In this document: piece after piece, positions 33,166-46,100 of the stretch
Position numbering within the stretch: the stretch's first letter is position 1
Layout: each line of letters begins with the position of its first letter
Assembly: GCA_947311845.1 (NCBI GenBank)
Contig: CAMZMU010000027.1
Location: forward strand, 30,643,723 to 30,707,722
Source of the DNA: Poa pratensis
Lineage: Eukaryota > Streptophyta > Magnoliopsida > Poales > Poaceae
Length of the DNA stretch: 64,000 nt
Reading direction: 5' to 3'
The notes under the pieces: generated by a model
What the model was told of the DNA's origin: nothing
Databases searched by the model: none
What the model saw: only the letters and a program-made list of their open reading frames with translations
Position numbers and translations under genes: made by a program

Positions 33166-34083
33166 GTAAAAGTCCGTTTATTACAGGTTCAAGGGGCTCA
33201 AAAGCGACATCAAAGAGAGAGACACGAAAATGAAGAGGGTGGTAAAAGAAGGGTCGAAGGAGGATCAGACCACTTGCTCAGGTCACGTCGCCACTAAAAG
33301 CCGATAGGAGAGCTGAAGCTTAGGACTTGAGCTTCGAGATGAAGGTGTCAACACTGGCCAGGCTGTGCCCTCCTGCATAGGGGCCTCCAAAGATGTAAAA
33401 ATGATCATTTTTTAAAGAACGTCATTCGGATGTTTGACCAAGATGCCCTTGGTAAGAGATTCATTCATAGTGACCTAGAGTGTTGAGGCAGAAGAAGCAA
33501 ATAGTAGCCATAAAAGACAATTCGATGACTCGGATATATCCTAAGCAATAAGGCTAGTCGGTAATGCCAGCCAGAGCCCAAGGGATGCCAAAAAGGTCTC
33601 TAATGTATCCTAAAAAAATGTACCATCATGTGGAGAAGACAATGTGACCTCAATTTTCAAGGTTGCCACGCAAAGCGGAAAGGTTGTGTCCAATATCATG
33701 TCTCTTTTAAACTTGATCTCCACTAGGAAGTTGTCTCTTCTAAACAGTTCTCAAACGAAGATCTTTTTCTAGAGTGAAGATCTTTTTTCTAGAGTGTTGC
33801 GGGCTTTGGAGATGTATTTCTTTATTGATTTGATCTGTACATTTTATATGTTCATACTTTATTTGGTCTATTGCACTTCAAATATACGTTTGGTTACACA
33901 TATTCAAAATGGGCAATTTGTGTTCTTTTAGTAATATGCAAATACATTTTGTCTTTTTAATATGTTTTCTACCGTTTATGTGTTCTAGCTTCTGTTAAGG
34001 TCAATTGTTTCCCTTTGAGATGTCTAAGGAGTAAGGAGTGAGGACTCGCGCAAATGTAGAAATTTTAACCTTTTAGTAGCAGC
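33166..34083. other. Intergenic with a short coding-like tail
   Basis: Mostly non-coding. On the minus strand, 33402-33320 reads a peptide that looks protein-like (YIFGGPYAGGHSLASVDTF) and ends in a stop. No supporting upstream exon is found. It may be a gene relic. Confidence 0.35.
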
Positions 34084-34189
34084 TACTCCCCCGTTCCATT
34101 TTAATTGATTCTCAAATAGATGTATCTAGTACCAAAACATGTCTAGATACATCTATTTTGGAGTCAACTAAAATGGAACGGAGGGAGTA
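34084..34189. mobile_element. Stowaway-type MITE in a palindromic target
   Basis: Inverted repeats CTCCCCCGTTCCATTTTA ... complement with TA flanks. The outer flanks are themselves a 7-bp inverted pair, TAGCAGC and GCTGCTA, so the empty site would be a 16-bp palindrome centred on the TA. Confidence 0.9.
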
Positions 34190-34444
34190 GCTGCTAGGGT
34201 CTCAGCAAACAAAGGACCAAGTAGATTCTCGTTATCTCCAAACGATCCACATAGAAAATTTCTAAGTTTCTACGAAATTTAGGTCCCCCATGTCCACAAT
34301 AAAAGTTCAATCAAAGGTTTACCAACCGCACCCTCTCGTGCGTGCTTTCGGGACAAATTCCACACAAAAATGTTAAACAAACATTCTCATCATGCGCCGC
34401 CACGCATGCATCAAACAAAGCATCCCAGCAACACTAGCGTTTTG

Positions 34445-34566
34445 CTCCCTCCGTTCCAAATTAGATGACTTCCATTTGTTCACGTGCGGATGTATCTAGA
34501 CATGTTACAAGTATAGATACATCCGTATGTGGACAAATGAAAGTCATCTAATTTGGAACGGAGAGA
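34445..34566. mobile_element. Stowaway-type MITE, right end decayed
   Basis: Left repeat CTCCCTCCGTTCCAAATTAG. The right end reads CGGAGAGAG instead of CGGAGGGAG and the TA flanks are not both intact. Confidence 0.82.
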
Positions 34567-35306
34567 GAATAATATATACAAGTGTTAAGTCCTGCCCAAT
34601 CACTAACCAACTGACCTTTTCTTGACCGTCCAACATGTGAGCATCCACCTTAGCAATTGTTAATTAGACGCACGAAAGGGCGTCCAGGTTCACTGTATCC
34701 GACTATCCGTGCGACCCAAGCTTGTGATCGCTCAGCTGTTTGTCCTTCTTTGGGGAGGAGCCAGGATGGTGAAGCAGCGCCTGGAGGTGTCCAGGAGTGG
34801 ACGTACATGTCGCGTTTGACTTGGCTCTGCGGCTTCGAGTCGCGGAGTTGCCCAGCATCTACAACCTCGACCGATCTCCATTATAGAAGTGGATAAAATA
34901 AAAGGAAATGTTTCCTCTGTTGCTTGATTGCTTTGAAACGGTCTTTGGCTCCGAGCGTGCAAATGTCATCGCTCACGTCAGCTTAGTGACATGAGACAGA
35001 GCTAGAGCTAGCAGATATTGTATTTGCCTTCTTTATTTACGACAACATTACCGTATCTGACATTTGAAATACATTTCTATAAATGAGAATTGATGGTATA
35101 TACCCCCTCCGTATAAAAATATAAGACTTTTTAACGTGTGAAGTGAGGATCTACCTAGTGCAACAACAGATATGCTTGTGCAACCGGTGCATCAGACGGT
35201 TGAAGAATATGATGAGCGCTAAAGAAAATAAAAAAAATCAATTTGGCCGATTCTCATTTGAATGACAACTCTTTTGGAGCTCAATCAACTCCTTGCTTGT
35301 TGAATA
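34567..35306. other. Intergenic with a truncated MITE end
   Basis: At 35101 a lone MITE end (TACCCCCTCCGTATAAAAAT) has no partner before element E, so it is a truncated copy. The rest shows nothing recognisable. Confidence 0.5.
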
Positions 35307-36255
35307 TGTCGCAGCAGTGGAACATGGGGTTCCCCTAGTGCTGCCAAAGTGGGTCCACCTCCTGTGAGCCCAGCACGAAGATGGACAAGGCCAAGACACG
35401 GTGCAAGACCTGGCGGGCACCCCGCACGCCAGCCAAGACCGCCGGGTGCGGAGGACCCTCGGGTCCCCTGCAACCCGGAAGCAGAAGAGGACCCCGAGAG
35501 CGCAAGACCCCGGCAGGGCCGGGCTTCCTCTCGGGCACCAGTCCGTACAATCTGAAGATAGGGTTTCTACCACCCTCCGGAAGATGGTAGAAGAGCCCAG
35601 AAGACTTGGGAAGCAAGGCGCGAGCAGGAGACACCACCTGCGGTGTGCCAGCCTTTCCTCACGTCGCTTGCCCCCAAAGGGTGGAGATCCCACCAAACCA
35701 GCGAAGGATACTTGGAGGAGGAGAGGCCACGTCTCCTCCTCCACCATGGAGAGGGGATTCTTCCCGCCAAGACCCCCACACGCTCCTCGCATGACCTCTG
35801 TGGCATCCCCTTATCTATAAAAGGAGGACCAAGGCATGGCGAGGAGGAGGAAATCCAAGGTAGAAGACACCCACGGATGCTAGCAGAGCAAGAACACTAG
35901 AGAGTTAGGCTAGGGCAGGGAAGAGAGGGAAGGTGATCTCCTCCGGGCCAGGATCTGTCCTTCCTCTTCCTCTAGCCAAAATCCCTGCCGGGTACCTCGC
36001 CGGAGACGTCGTTGTAGCCACACCATGATTCCTGCATCTATCCACACATGCAGGAGTAGGGCTGTTAGCCTTCGGGCGGCCTGAACCTGGGTAGATCGTT
36101 CTGTCTCTTGCTTGTTTGCCCTGCACGTCGAGATCGAGAGAGAGAGCTTGCCGGCGATCCCGTTACGGGAGACGTTTTCCAGCCTCCTTCGTGCCCCTAC
36201 CGAATCTACAAAGGGGTGCCTGTCATCCCCGGTGTCCGTCCTTCGAGACACGACA
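35307..36255 (+). repeat. 5' LTR of element E
   Basis: 949 bp, TG...CA. TATA-like CTATAAAAGG at about 35815. Open frames on both strands recur in the 3' LTR and are incidental. Confidence 0.9.
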
Positions 36256-36276
36256 TCTGGCGCGCCAGGTAGGGGG
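36256..36276 (+). other. Primer binding site of element E
   Basis: TCTGGCGCGCCAGGTAGGGG lies directly after the LTR, a form seen in many grass Gypsy elements. The matching tRNA is not assigned here. Confidence 0.7.
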
Positions 36277-36300
36277 CGCAAGCGCTGGATTCGTCTGCAT

Positions 36301-37058
36301 CTCACGCCACGACGAGTTCTTCTTCAAGATCTGCGGCGAGCTCTTCTTCTTCTTCAAGATCTGCGTCAAGTTCTTCTTCATCGAAAATACTGTCTACGTC
36401 GAGCTCTTCAGTCAGCGCAAGGACTACCTCAAGCTCTTCACCTACGACAAGATCAACGTTCGGGTCCACGTCTGCGGCCAAGGCGGAATCTCTTCCTGAG
36501 CTGGACAAGGATATTCCTCAGCAGCCAGTGGACGACATGTTTGAAGCCGGAGAGGTTCCCGGAGATCAAGTTCGGCAGCCAGCTCAGCATGGCCGGGGGC
36601 TGAAGGAGGCACTGGGGGCTGCTCAAGCGCTCCTCTCCTACCCGCCTGACCTCTGCAGGAGCGACCCCGGCGCGAAAGCTTGGATCTCCAACCTGGAAGG
36701 TCTGCTGAACTTTGCCTTCCAGTGCCACGATCCTGCCAGCTCTGCCTCCACCGACATCACTGGCGTCACCGAGGCAGAGGTTGGCGTCACCGAGCCCGAG
36801 ATCAACATCGTCGAACCCGAGCCTTTGCCCCCGGAAGAAAGGCAACCCCAGGATCTCCACGGCAAGCAGCCCATGGAGCGGCCTGAGGAGGACGCTGGCC
36901 AAAGCTCCAACCTCAGGCGCCGCTCCCGGGAGGACATGCAAGGCCAGACCAGTCAACACCTCATGACCTGCTACACCCCTTTCCCGGCATCGATCTTCGA
37001 CCTCTACCATGTGATACAGAAAGAGGGGGGAAAGTTGCGCCACTTCGTCTGGAGGTTC
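36301..37058 (+). pseudogene. gag-like frame of element E, N-terminal part (interrupted by F)
   Basis: An open frame (Met at 36528, possibly starting earlier) of acidic, Glu/Pro-rich sequence with a short helical-looking segment (LKEALGAAQALLSYPPDL) is cut by the solo LTR F at its GGTTC target. The frame is open again past F and continues about 70 codons to a stop near 49898. No zinc knuckle or capsid motif is evident, so calling it gag rests mainly on position. Confidence 0.5.
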
Positions 37059-38600
37059 TGAAAGTGCATGTGTTGCCCCATGCGTGGTTTTGGTAATTAA
37101 TGACAATCCTTATGGACTAATGTTTACATTGAGATATTCTTAAAGATCTTGTCCATGGAAAAATATAGGAGTTCATGTGTTGGACACTTCAGGATGACAT
37201 GATGACCAATGCTCTTTTCAAGAGTTTATATGAAGAATGGTCATGTCTAGAGTTGAGCTCATTGCAAGTATGGCTTGGAAAAGAAGATTGAGTGAACAAT
37301 CATGTTTAATCCCAAGCCATCATACATATCAAGAGAAGAAGATGAAGTGCAAGTTCAATATGATGCATCTCGGAAGATATCATTTGATTGAAGCTTGCAA
37401 AGGAGACATGAAGACGGAGCTTAGCGAGGCCCTCTCATAATGGAGTATGGGGGAGCATTTGGAGAAGTCTTCATCAAGCATGTGCTAGCAAGCACAATCA
37501 ATAAAGGTGTTCCAACTTGAGAGAGTCAAGATCGTCATCATCGAGCTCAAGTGGAATGCGCAAGGCAAAGGTATGATCGTAATAGGTTTTCTATTTTACC
37601 GGTCTCATGTTGTTAGTGGGAGACCGGGTTGTAGGATAGACGACGTACTATCAAGAGGGGCTCTCATGTGAGTAACTTGATCGCATCTTTGTGGAGAGCT
37701 CAAACCTTTGCATACTCGGCATTTCATCTTTCTTGGTTCTTATGTGGCTTTTCTCCTTGTTGGGTTTTGGTGCTTGTCGTGATCTTCATGACAAGCCCAA
37801 GTTCTTCGAAAATGGATTTCTTATGGAAAACTTGTTGCGTTTTCCTGTTGGAAATATTATCGGTTTATCCTTGAGAAAAGTTCCACACCTTCCAATGTGT
37901 GCTCTTGTCGTTATCTTTACAACAAAGTTGGTTTCATCTCATTTGGAGTTTTCTCGCAAAAGTTATTGAGTTTGCAGTTTCGGTGTTTCTGCAGTTTTTC
38001 TGTAGGGCGGAAGTTCCGGTTGGTCCGGAAGTTCCGGCCGCCAACTATTTCCACCGATTTGCTCTCTGTCCTCGACCGGAAGAAGTGTCGGAAGTTCCGG
38101 CTGGCCAGAAGTTCCGGCCCAACCAGAAGTTCTGGACCAAGTGAATCTGCGCGAAAAGAGCTGCAACGGGCAGATTTTCTGGGAGGGGTATAAATACCCC
38201 TCCACCTACCTCCAGCCAAGGAGCTCGTTTTTTCCTCTCTCTCCTTCATTGTTGACCTTGGAAAAGCTTGCCCCCTCTCAATTCCTCCCATGATTCTTGC
38301 ATATCTTTGAGTGATTTGAGAGAGGAGATCTAGATCTACATTTCCACCAATCCATCTCTCCTCTAAGTGAGGGGAACCTAGTAGATCTTGATCTTGGAGT
38401 TCTTGGTGCATCTCCTCTTTGTTCTTCCTCTCTTATTCCCCCATAAGCATTTGTTGCTTTGTTGGAATTTAAGAGTGAAGGATTTGAGCACTTGTGCTCT
38501 TGCCTTTTGCATTTGGTGCATCGGTGTGCTCTCCACGAGGATTCGTGGAAGTTGAAAGTTTGTGAGCTTGTTACTCTTGGGACCTTAGATCCTAGACGCC

Positions 38601-39073
38601 TGACGAGGTTATACTCTGCGGGTACCCCAGCTTAGAGGTACCTGGTGCACGTGATGATCAAAGAAGCCCAAAGATTAATCGAAGCCCACGAAGGAAGGAC
38701 CGAGACGAGGAGTGCTTCCCAAGTTAGATCAAGTTATGGTCGGTTAAGACTTTCCATACATGTAACCTTCGTCGGTTGTGTTTCCCGAGACCCAGCCTCC
38801 TATATAAAGGCTGGGAGGGTGATCGATCAAGGTAAGGAATTCATAGCCACCAAAACCTCGGCGAGATCAGCAACTCGTCGAACCCTTGTAACCCTGATAT
38901 TCATACCATAAACACGGACAAGCAGGAAGTAGGGGTTTTACCTCACTCGAGGGCCCTGAACCTGGGTAAATCCAGCTTGTCAGCCGTCGATTCCACCAAT
39001 ACTACGCGTTCTCTACCACACAATCAACCCTAGGTATAGCAACCATGGGAATTGCCGAGGGCACACCTCGATA
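38601..39073 (+). repeat. 5' LTR of element G
   Basis: 473 bp. TATA box CTATATAAAGG at about 38811. Its final CA has become TA by a single change. Confidence 0.92.
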
Positions 39074-39074
39074 A

Positions 39075-39091
39075 TTGGCGGCGTCTGTGGG
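39075..39091 (+). other. Primer binding site of element G
   Basis: TTGGCGGCGTCTGTGGG directly follows the LTR. It matches, with one change, the TTGGCGCCGTCTGTGGG form common in grass Gypsy elements. Confidence 0.7.
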
Positions 39092-41489
39092 AACAGGTAG
39101 TATTGGGCTCACGGTTTCGCCGGTTTCATCATCAAGCAGCCACCCGCCGATCACATCTGCACAAGGTAACTCGCCTACTACATCATCAAAAAGCAAATCA
39201 CCGACCACCGCTACAAACGGCAACTCGCCGGCAAGATCGACCAGCATCAATTCAAAAAGCGATCACTCGCCAAAATCTCCAAGGAGGGTCACGCCGCACT
39301 CAATGGAGGCTCGACAAGCCTTTGCCGCACTCGAATCAGGTTTGGATATTACAGTTAGAAAATTTAACCTCTTTGTTCATAAAGATGGTGTGCAGGACCT
39401 GTTAGACCCACTCGACATGGAGACACGGAGACAATCGACAACGTTTCGACTGCAACACCATCCATCTTGGGCGCGACATCGTCACAGATCGTCCCAATCC
39501 AATCGCCAAGCGACTCTGCAACATCCATGACCTCGCAAGAATTCTGTGACGAGGTGGCAAAAGATTTGGAATAAGCGAGATCGAATCTGCGTACCGCCCA
39601 AACAACTCAATCAAGTCACTCGGCAACGTCGTCGATTGCTACGACGTCGCGGGGAACGTGGAGAACATAGATGACAGCATATACCTCGCCGATCTCAACG
39701 GCCCAGAAATCCATGCCAGCCACGAGATATTCACCTGCGATGCAAATAGCCAGGACAAGGCACTCGAAGATAAACTCGATTGCGGCAGAAACCCCGGCAA
39801 GCGAAGCAACTCCAACCTGGATGACGACGCCGAATCCATAATGCGCATTAGCAACACATGGGCGGAAGATCGAGTGTTTCCATACCAGGTATACACCGCG
39901 AGTACAGCAGAAACGCCAGCAGCTGCAACATGTCGTCGACCTACTGAATACCCTTGCACAGTCACCATGCCTGACGGAACAACCACGCTGACCATCACCG
40001 CAGAGATGGTTGAAAAAGTGAGCAAAGTAATCGAAAGCTGCACAATGCTACCAGCAAACGCAACTCCAGAAGAAGTATTGACCTTACAATACTTCCAGTG
40101 GCAAGAATCGATACGATTGAAGAACTACCGAGCAGTACTCGAAGAACGCAAAAAGCAAGCCAGCATATTGAGTGCTCGGCGAAGAGCATTGTCTATGAGT
40201 TCAACAGGCAGAAACGACCCCGCGAATAGGTCACGATTCATAAACCTCGGAGACGCAGATCGTGCGGCGGTCACTCGAAACCTAAACCCAGCCTTTATGG
40301 CAGTCGACGCGGAAGGAGTCCCCATACCTACTGAGCCAGCCGGGGCGCTGATGACGCTAGGCACCTATCTCAGAACAATCGAACCTCCTGCAGGAGACCC
40401 AAAGAGGGATCAGCACCTCCAACTGTACAAACAACTGGTAATAGCAGCAAAAGCCATACAACATCCACAAGCAACTACAAGGAGAGATATAGATCGGGAC
40501 CGTCATAGTCGAAGTCCTCGGGGAAGGAGCAGCCGAAAAAGCTCACGTCATCATCGATCCAGCAGGAGCCACTCGAGGAGGTCATACAGCAGCAGCTCAG
40601 ACTCGAAAGCAGAAATTGGGCCATGTGCAGCAGCTCAGAGATATAAATTGGATGTCAGCGTGGTACCACAACCACAGCTATGCAATACATACAACTCATG
40701 ATGGAAGGAACAGCTCGCGATTGGCTCAAATCGCTACCCGAATCATACTACGATTCATGGGAGCACTTCAAAGGTGATTTCATCAAATACTTCGAGCCTC
40801 TATGTGAGCGCCCCAAAACTTTCGAGGAGCTCCGGACCTGTAAGCAAAAGTCAGATGAATCTCTGAGATCGTACATACGGCGGTGGACCACCATCCGTAA
40901 CTCAGTAGGCAACGTATCAGAAGATAGGGCAATCGACGCCTTCAAAAACGGACTCTGGAGAGAAGACTTCAAAGAAACGCTTGGTCGAGAAGATCCGAAG
41001 ACAATGGCGACACTCATGGTACTCGCAACAAAATGGGCAGATGGAGAAGACTCCGTACGAGCCACTCGAGCCGCACCCTCACATGAAAATCACGAGGGTG
41101 GCAGTCGAGACCGCAGAGATAGCTACAGAGATGATCGAAGGCGCAAACGCAAGCATCGTTATCACGATGATGACCATCCAAACTTCATCGCAGCAGGCTT
41201 TGTCCAGTCAAGGGACAACCACGACCAAACTGACAGACGACCCGACGATCATCGTGATAATCGAGATCATCGTACTGACGACGCCGAAGTGATCGAGACC
41301 ATCGCACAGACGATCGACGTGACAGTCGAGACCACAGACGCGACGACCGCGATAGCTACAGAAGGCCAGAGTGGCGCAGGCGAGCAGACAAAGATCCTGA
41401 GCGCTCAATCGAAGAAAGGATGGACGATTATTGCAGATTCCATCTTTACAAAGGGGATGATGGTAAGCTTCGCTCTAACCACTCGCTGA
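39075..41489 (+). pseudogene. gag of element G, frameshifted and internally deleted
   Basis: The N-terminal Ser/Thr-rich part (39075-39530), a middle part (39658-40701) and the retrotransposon gag domain (40680-41489) are in different frames. The last carries family hallmarks: MEGTARDWLKSLP, WEHFKGDFIKYF, LRSYIRRW and an Arg/Asp-rich tail. The join at about 40610-40680 lacks the usual segment before the gag domain, so sequence was lost there. An intact protein would assemble the particle; this copy cannot make one. Proteins may be supplied in trans by an autonomous relative. Confidence 0.8.
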
Positions 41490-42618
41490 GAAATTGCAGG
41501 GAATTCGATCAACTTGCGATTGAACATATACTGCGACTGCAAAAAGATGGACGCGCACCTCCTCAACTAGTGCAGACTCCATCGACTACATCACAAGCAC
41601 AGCCTGTTCAGGCATATCCAGCGCCGCAACAAGTACAACAAGCACAGGTATACTCCATACCACCGCAAACACAGCCTACTCAGGTGTATCCTGCACCAAC
41701 ACCAGCGCAACCGACACCAGTGTACATGGTGCCAGCACAACCCGTTACGGGAACACAAATGGCAGCAGCCGTGCACCAGATGCAGCAAGGAGATGAACAA
41801 AAATATCCCGTAACTCGCGGGCAGATGAACATGATCCAGCGAGGACGTCCCTCCAATAGAGAGCAAAAGTTACACACTCGACACGTCAATATGGCGGTCA
41901 TGGCACCCCCAGCTATCACAGATTTTTTGAAAGGATCAGAAACTCCGATTGTATTCAATCGAGAGGACCATCCACCCGCAGTATATCGACCAGGGCATGC
42001 AGCCTTGGTACTCGACGCCCAAATCGGAGGCTACGCCATGACCAAGGTCTTCATGGACGGAGGTAGCGGCCTCAACATAATCTTTGCAGATACGCTACGT
42101 AGAATGAACAAATCAGTCGAAAATCTGCCAAAGTCCACAGTACCTTCCACGGTATCGTCCCAGGCAAAGCAGTGCTCCCAGAAGGCACCATACAACTCGA
42201 TGTTACGTTTGGAGATCCTACTCACTTCAGAACCGAGTCGATTGAGTTCGAAGTGGTCGATTGGAAGTCACAATACCATGCAATACTTGGGCGCCCCACT
42301 TTCGCTCGATTCATGGCCGTCCCACACTACGCCTACCTCAAGCTCAAAATGCCAGGACCAAAAGGAGTCATCACGATCAACGGGAACTTTCAAAGGTCAG
42401 ATTCATGTGACCGTGACTTCAGCAAAATCTCAGAGATGTACGGGATGGAGCAATCACTCGCCGAGCTTGAGGTCTCCAATGACCGTACCTCTACCAGAAA
42501 GCAAGAGATGGCAATCGACAGAGGGCTCAAGGCCATCAACGACGCGATGAAGCACAAGGGGCACCCGACTGAACCTTCAGAGACGGTCAACATGTCGTCA
42601 AGTCACACTAGTACATAG
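41420..42618 (+). pseudogene. gag C-terminus and aspartic-protease-like region of element G
   Basis: The frame begins DDYCRFHLYKGDDGKL, then a Pro/Gln/Val repeat region, then a retropepsin-like fold with FMDGGSGLNIIF in place of the usual D-S/T-G active site. A frameshift near 42160 moves the rest (VVDWKSQYHAILGRPTF, typical of the C-terminal half of the protease) to another frame. The stop at 42618 precedes any RT. The non-canonical GG at the active site is common in some grass elements and may already reduce activity. Confidence 0.75.
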
Positions 42619-42834
42619 AGGGGCGCATCTGCGTCAGTTCTATGCATAGATATGTAATAGCGCATAATGTCGGAAGAACCAGCAGGTTTCAGACGCACTC
42701 TTTTCCCTTACCAGGGTACCTAAGGGGACTGGAAGGTTTTTAATGAGGCGGCTTGCTGGTCGAACACATATTTCGAATAAAGATACATTTCCTCCATATT
42801 TCTCATATATGCCTTTTATTGTTTACCCCACTCA

Positions 42835-43080
42835 AACACTCGGGGGCTGGGTCAAGCATAAAACCAAACCCCACTCGATATACTCGGGGGCTGGGTCAAG
42901 CATAAAAACTCAAAAACCCCACTCGATATACTCGGGGGCTGGGTCAAGCATAAAAACTAAAAAACCCCACTCGATATACTCGGGGGCTGGGTCAAGCATA
43001 AAAACTCAAAAACCCCACTCGATATACTCGGGGCTGGGTCAAGAAAAACTCAAAAATCCCACTCGATAGACTCGGGGCTG
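42835..43080 (+). repeat. 48-bp tandem array in element G
   Basis: About five units built on CCACTCGATATACTCGGGGG, CTGGGTCAAGCATAAAAACT and a short A-rich spacer. The last unit is shortened. It lies between the gag/protease region and the opposite-strand gene. Confidence 0.9.
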
Positions 43081-43170
43081 TCACAAATATACGCATATAA
43101 ATATTTCGCCACAAATACAAGATACATATTTACATTCGGAGAATGCCCCGATTACACAAAAATTTACAAG

Positions 43171-46100
43171 TTAAGAATCTGGCTCATCCTTTATGTCCAG
43201 TACAGGACCAAAAAGCTGCTCCTTGCAGCAATCGATGAATTCCTCAGCAGCAGAGCGTGTCTCGATCAAATGTGATTGGGATACAAGTGTGCCAATTGCA
43301 GGAGGTCGAATCGCAAAATTTGGCTTACGGCTGCGGATGTAAGCCATAGTGGCATTGGATCCAAGAATAGCAAGCTGCATCAAAGATTCTTTGACTGAAT
43401 CCGTCACTCGAAAGATATCAATCAAAGGAAACAACCCTTGAGGCTGAGGCCCTGACGGGAAGAGCGCGCAATTTAGGCGAGTGAAGATACGCCTGCACAT
43501 CTCGAGCACTTGGGCGTTTCGCCATACTCGATCCTTCAAAGTAACAAGTGCGAGCGTGCACCTTGTCCAAATAAAAATGCTGCCTGCCAGTAGTTGGTAC
43601 ATCAACAACATTATCGAGGAGTCGATTGACCCTCCTATTTCCTGCTGGGCATCAGGCACAAAACCTGCAAAAGGCCAAAGTTACTGGTCCAAAGCATAAT
43701 GCAAACAAGAAAATTTTAAGCAAAAATGGTGTCATAAACTCACATTCGAGTTGCCTGTTTATGTTGTCCATCTCGCCAAGAACATATTCCTCGCGTTGGG
43801 TAGCAAAACTTGGCTTGGAACGCAGCAGCTCCAACTCAGCTCGAGTGCTTTTGAGTTCTTGCTCTAGTTCACTCACTCGATTCTTCGCAAAGCAAGTGCC
43901 CTCGTATCATTCCTTGCTCGACCAGATGTTCGAGTACAGATGGAGAAGGTCCACCAGACTCGCATTCTTGTGGCTGGTTCATAAAACGCAACATTCAGAA
44001 GCCCAGACACACGAAGTTGCAAAATTCAGGATTCAGCAAATTTCATTCAAGCAAAAGCACCCAAAAGTATATGCTAGCATAAACATAAGTAGCAAAAGCA
44101 TACATGCCAAGTTCGAGTAATCAAATTACAGAGTAAAGAGTTCCTAGGCCTGCGAGATGGATCTGCCCTATTTTACGCGACTGAGCCCTAACAGCTTCAG
44201 CTCGGCGTTCCATAGTCTGGACGCAGATTTCGCTCAGTCGCGTAGCTGGCTCGGTTACACCCCTGAATGATAGCGGCCTTCCATCAGGCTTTTTCGGGTA
44301 GTCCGATAAAGCACTGTCGAAATCGGCCTCTACACCATTGCCTAACAAAAGCCTGAGGGTGTACTCCGAGCCGCGTACCGTGAGTTCGCGGGCAAAATCC
44401 GCCACAATCGACGATCTTTCGCCAAAAGCTGCAACAAGTCCTTCAGCAGTCGAAGGAGCGCGGCTTAGGACACATCCCCGCGTGCAAATTGCTAAGGGTA
44501 CTGGTCACGTAGCCAGATCGCCTTTGGTCTTGGACAGCACAGACTCGAGTTCCATGATTGCATCATCGAGTGACAATGAGTCACTCGATGGCTTAGTGGA
44601 AGTAGGCGCCTTCGGAACCTTCAAAATTCAGAAAGCAGAAGCCATGAGCAAAAGCTACTAAAATGGCCAAAGAGCTACTACTCACAAAGACAGTGCATTC
44701 ACCTTTGGCAGCACGGGCTATACTCGACAGACGTGCAGTAAGCTCCTTATCGCGGCGAGTGGTGGCGTCCTGAGCATCAGCAAGTGCTTTCTTCGATTCA
44801 GATTGCTGGGTAGAGAGCTGGGTCTGCAAGTCCTTCACCTGTTTCTCCAGGTCCCCCACACGCTCCTCAGCAGATTTTTTATCTTCTGCGGAGTTCACAA
44901 ACATTCCGATTAATGTCATAACTTCAAAAGAAGGGAAAGTTTTAGCAAAAAAAGCTTACGCGCAAGCTCAGTCGAAGTTGACTGCAGGGAGTCCCTCTCT
45001 TGCTCCACCCGAACAAAGGCCTGAACCCAAGGGGCCATGGCGGCATACATAGGCTGAAACAGAGTACGCATGTTATCACGTGTGCAGAAGAAACAAAATT
45101 TTCGAGTAAAGTAGGGACAGAAGCACTCACGTGATCAGTCCAAGAGGCAGGCTTGGAGGAGGAAGCCACGGCATCCGCGGTTGGGGCAGCTTTCTCCTTG
45201 TTCAAATCAGCAACCATCAGCTCAGTTGTGTCCTTGGCCGCTTCAAGAATAGTGCCTTGTGCTGCTTCTGGAGGGATGGATGGCTGCGCCACAATCGACG
45301 TATCCGCGACTGGAGGTGGAGATGGCGATTTGCCACTGGTATCATAAAGCAAAAATACATCCAATCAAAAAACAAAAACCATAAAGGCGCGGCCACAAAT
45401 AAAGGAATAGACATAAAGCAAACCTTGGCTCATCTTCTTCATCGGAATCAGGTTCGTCACCAAGGGAGAAAACACCCAGTCGAGAGGTGTTACTCGAATT
45501 GCAGGAGGACGAGAAGCCAGAGGGGAGACAGTCAGAGGATGGCTTTTAGCAGGAGAAGGGATACCCGAATTACCGGTATCCCCTGCTCATCCTCTGTACT
45601 CGAAGACTCCGGAAGAACCAAACGCTGGCGTTTAGGCTTGCGAGGACCCTGCTCAGCATCTGATTCATCTGAAGCATCCGCCACAACCTGTTCCACCTCT
45701 TCCCCTTTTCTTCGGGATTATCCTGAGGGGTCGAGTGGGCAGAAGCAGGGTCAGCAATGGGCAGCTTGGTTTCCTCCTGTATTGCCGTCTCCAAAGTAGG
45801 CCCGGCTTCGGGTAGAGGAGGAGAGAGGTGGCAGTCGAGTGACCCTATGTAACAAGCACAATTCATAATCATAAGAACGAAAGCAAAAAGGATGCAAAGG
45901 CAGATGGTGAGCATAAAAACAACAAAAAGAATCACTCACTGCGGGTAAGGCCTTCTCTGGCCCGTAGGGGACGTGCGGGAAGTTGAAGTCGATTTTTGTG
46001 GAAGCTTTGATGCTCGTGATCTTCTTCACCTGAGCACTGAGCTCCTTCTGCGTCAACTCGGTGGTACTCATCCTGATGCTGTCGAGTGGACCCTCATACT

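Noticed and set aside
35238..35820. Overlapping long frames on both strands
   Set aside because: They are inside the 5' LTR of E and repeat at 54.04-54.65 kb in the 3' LTR. GC-rich composition explains them.
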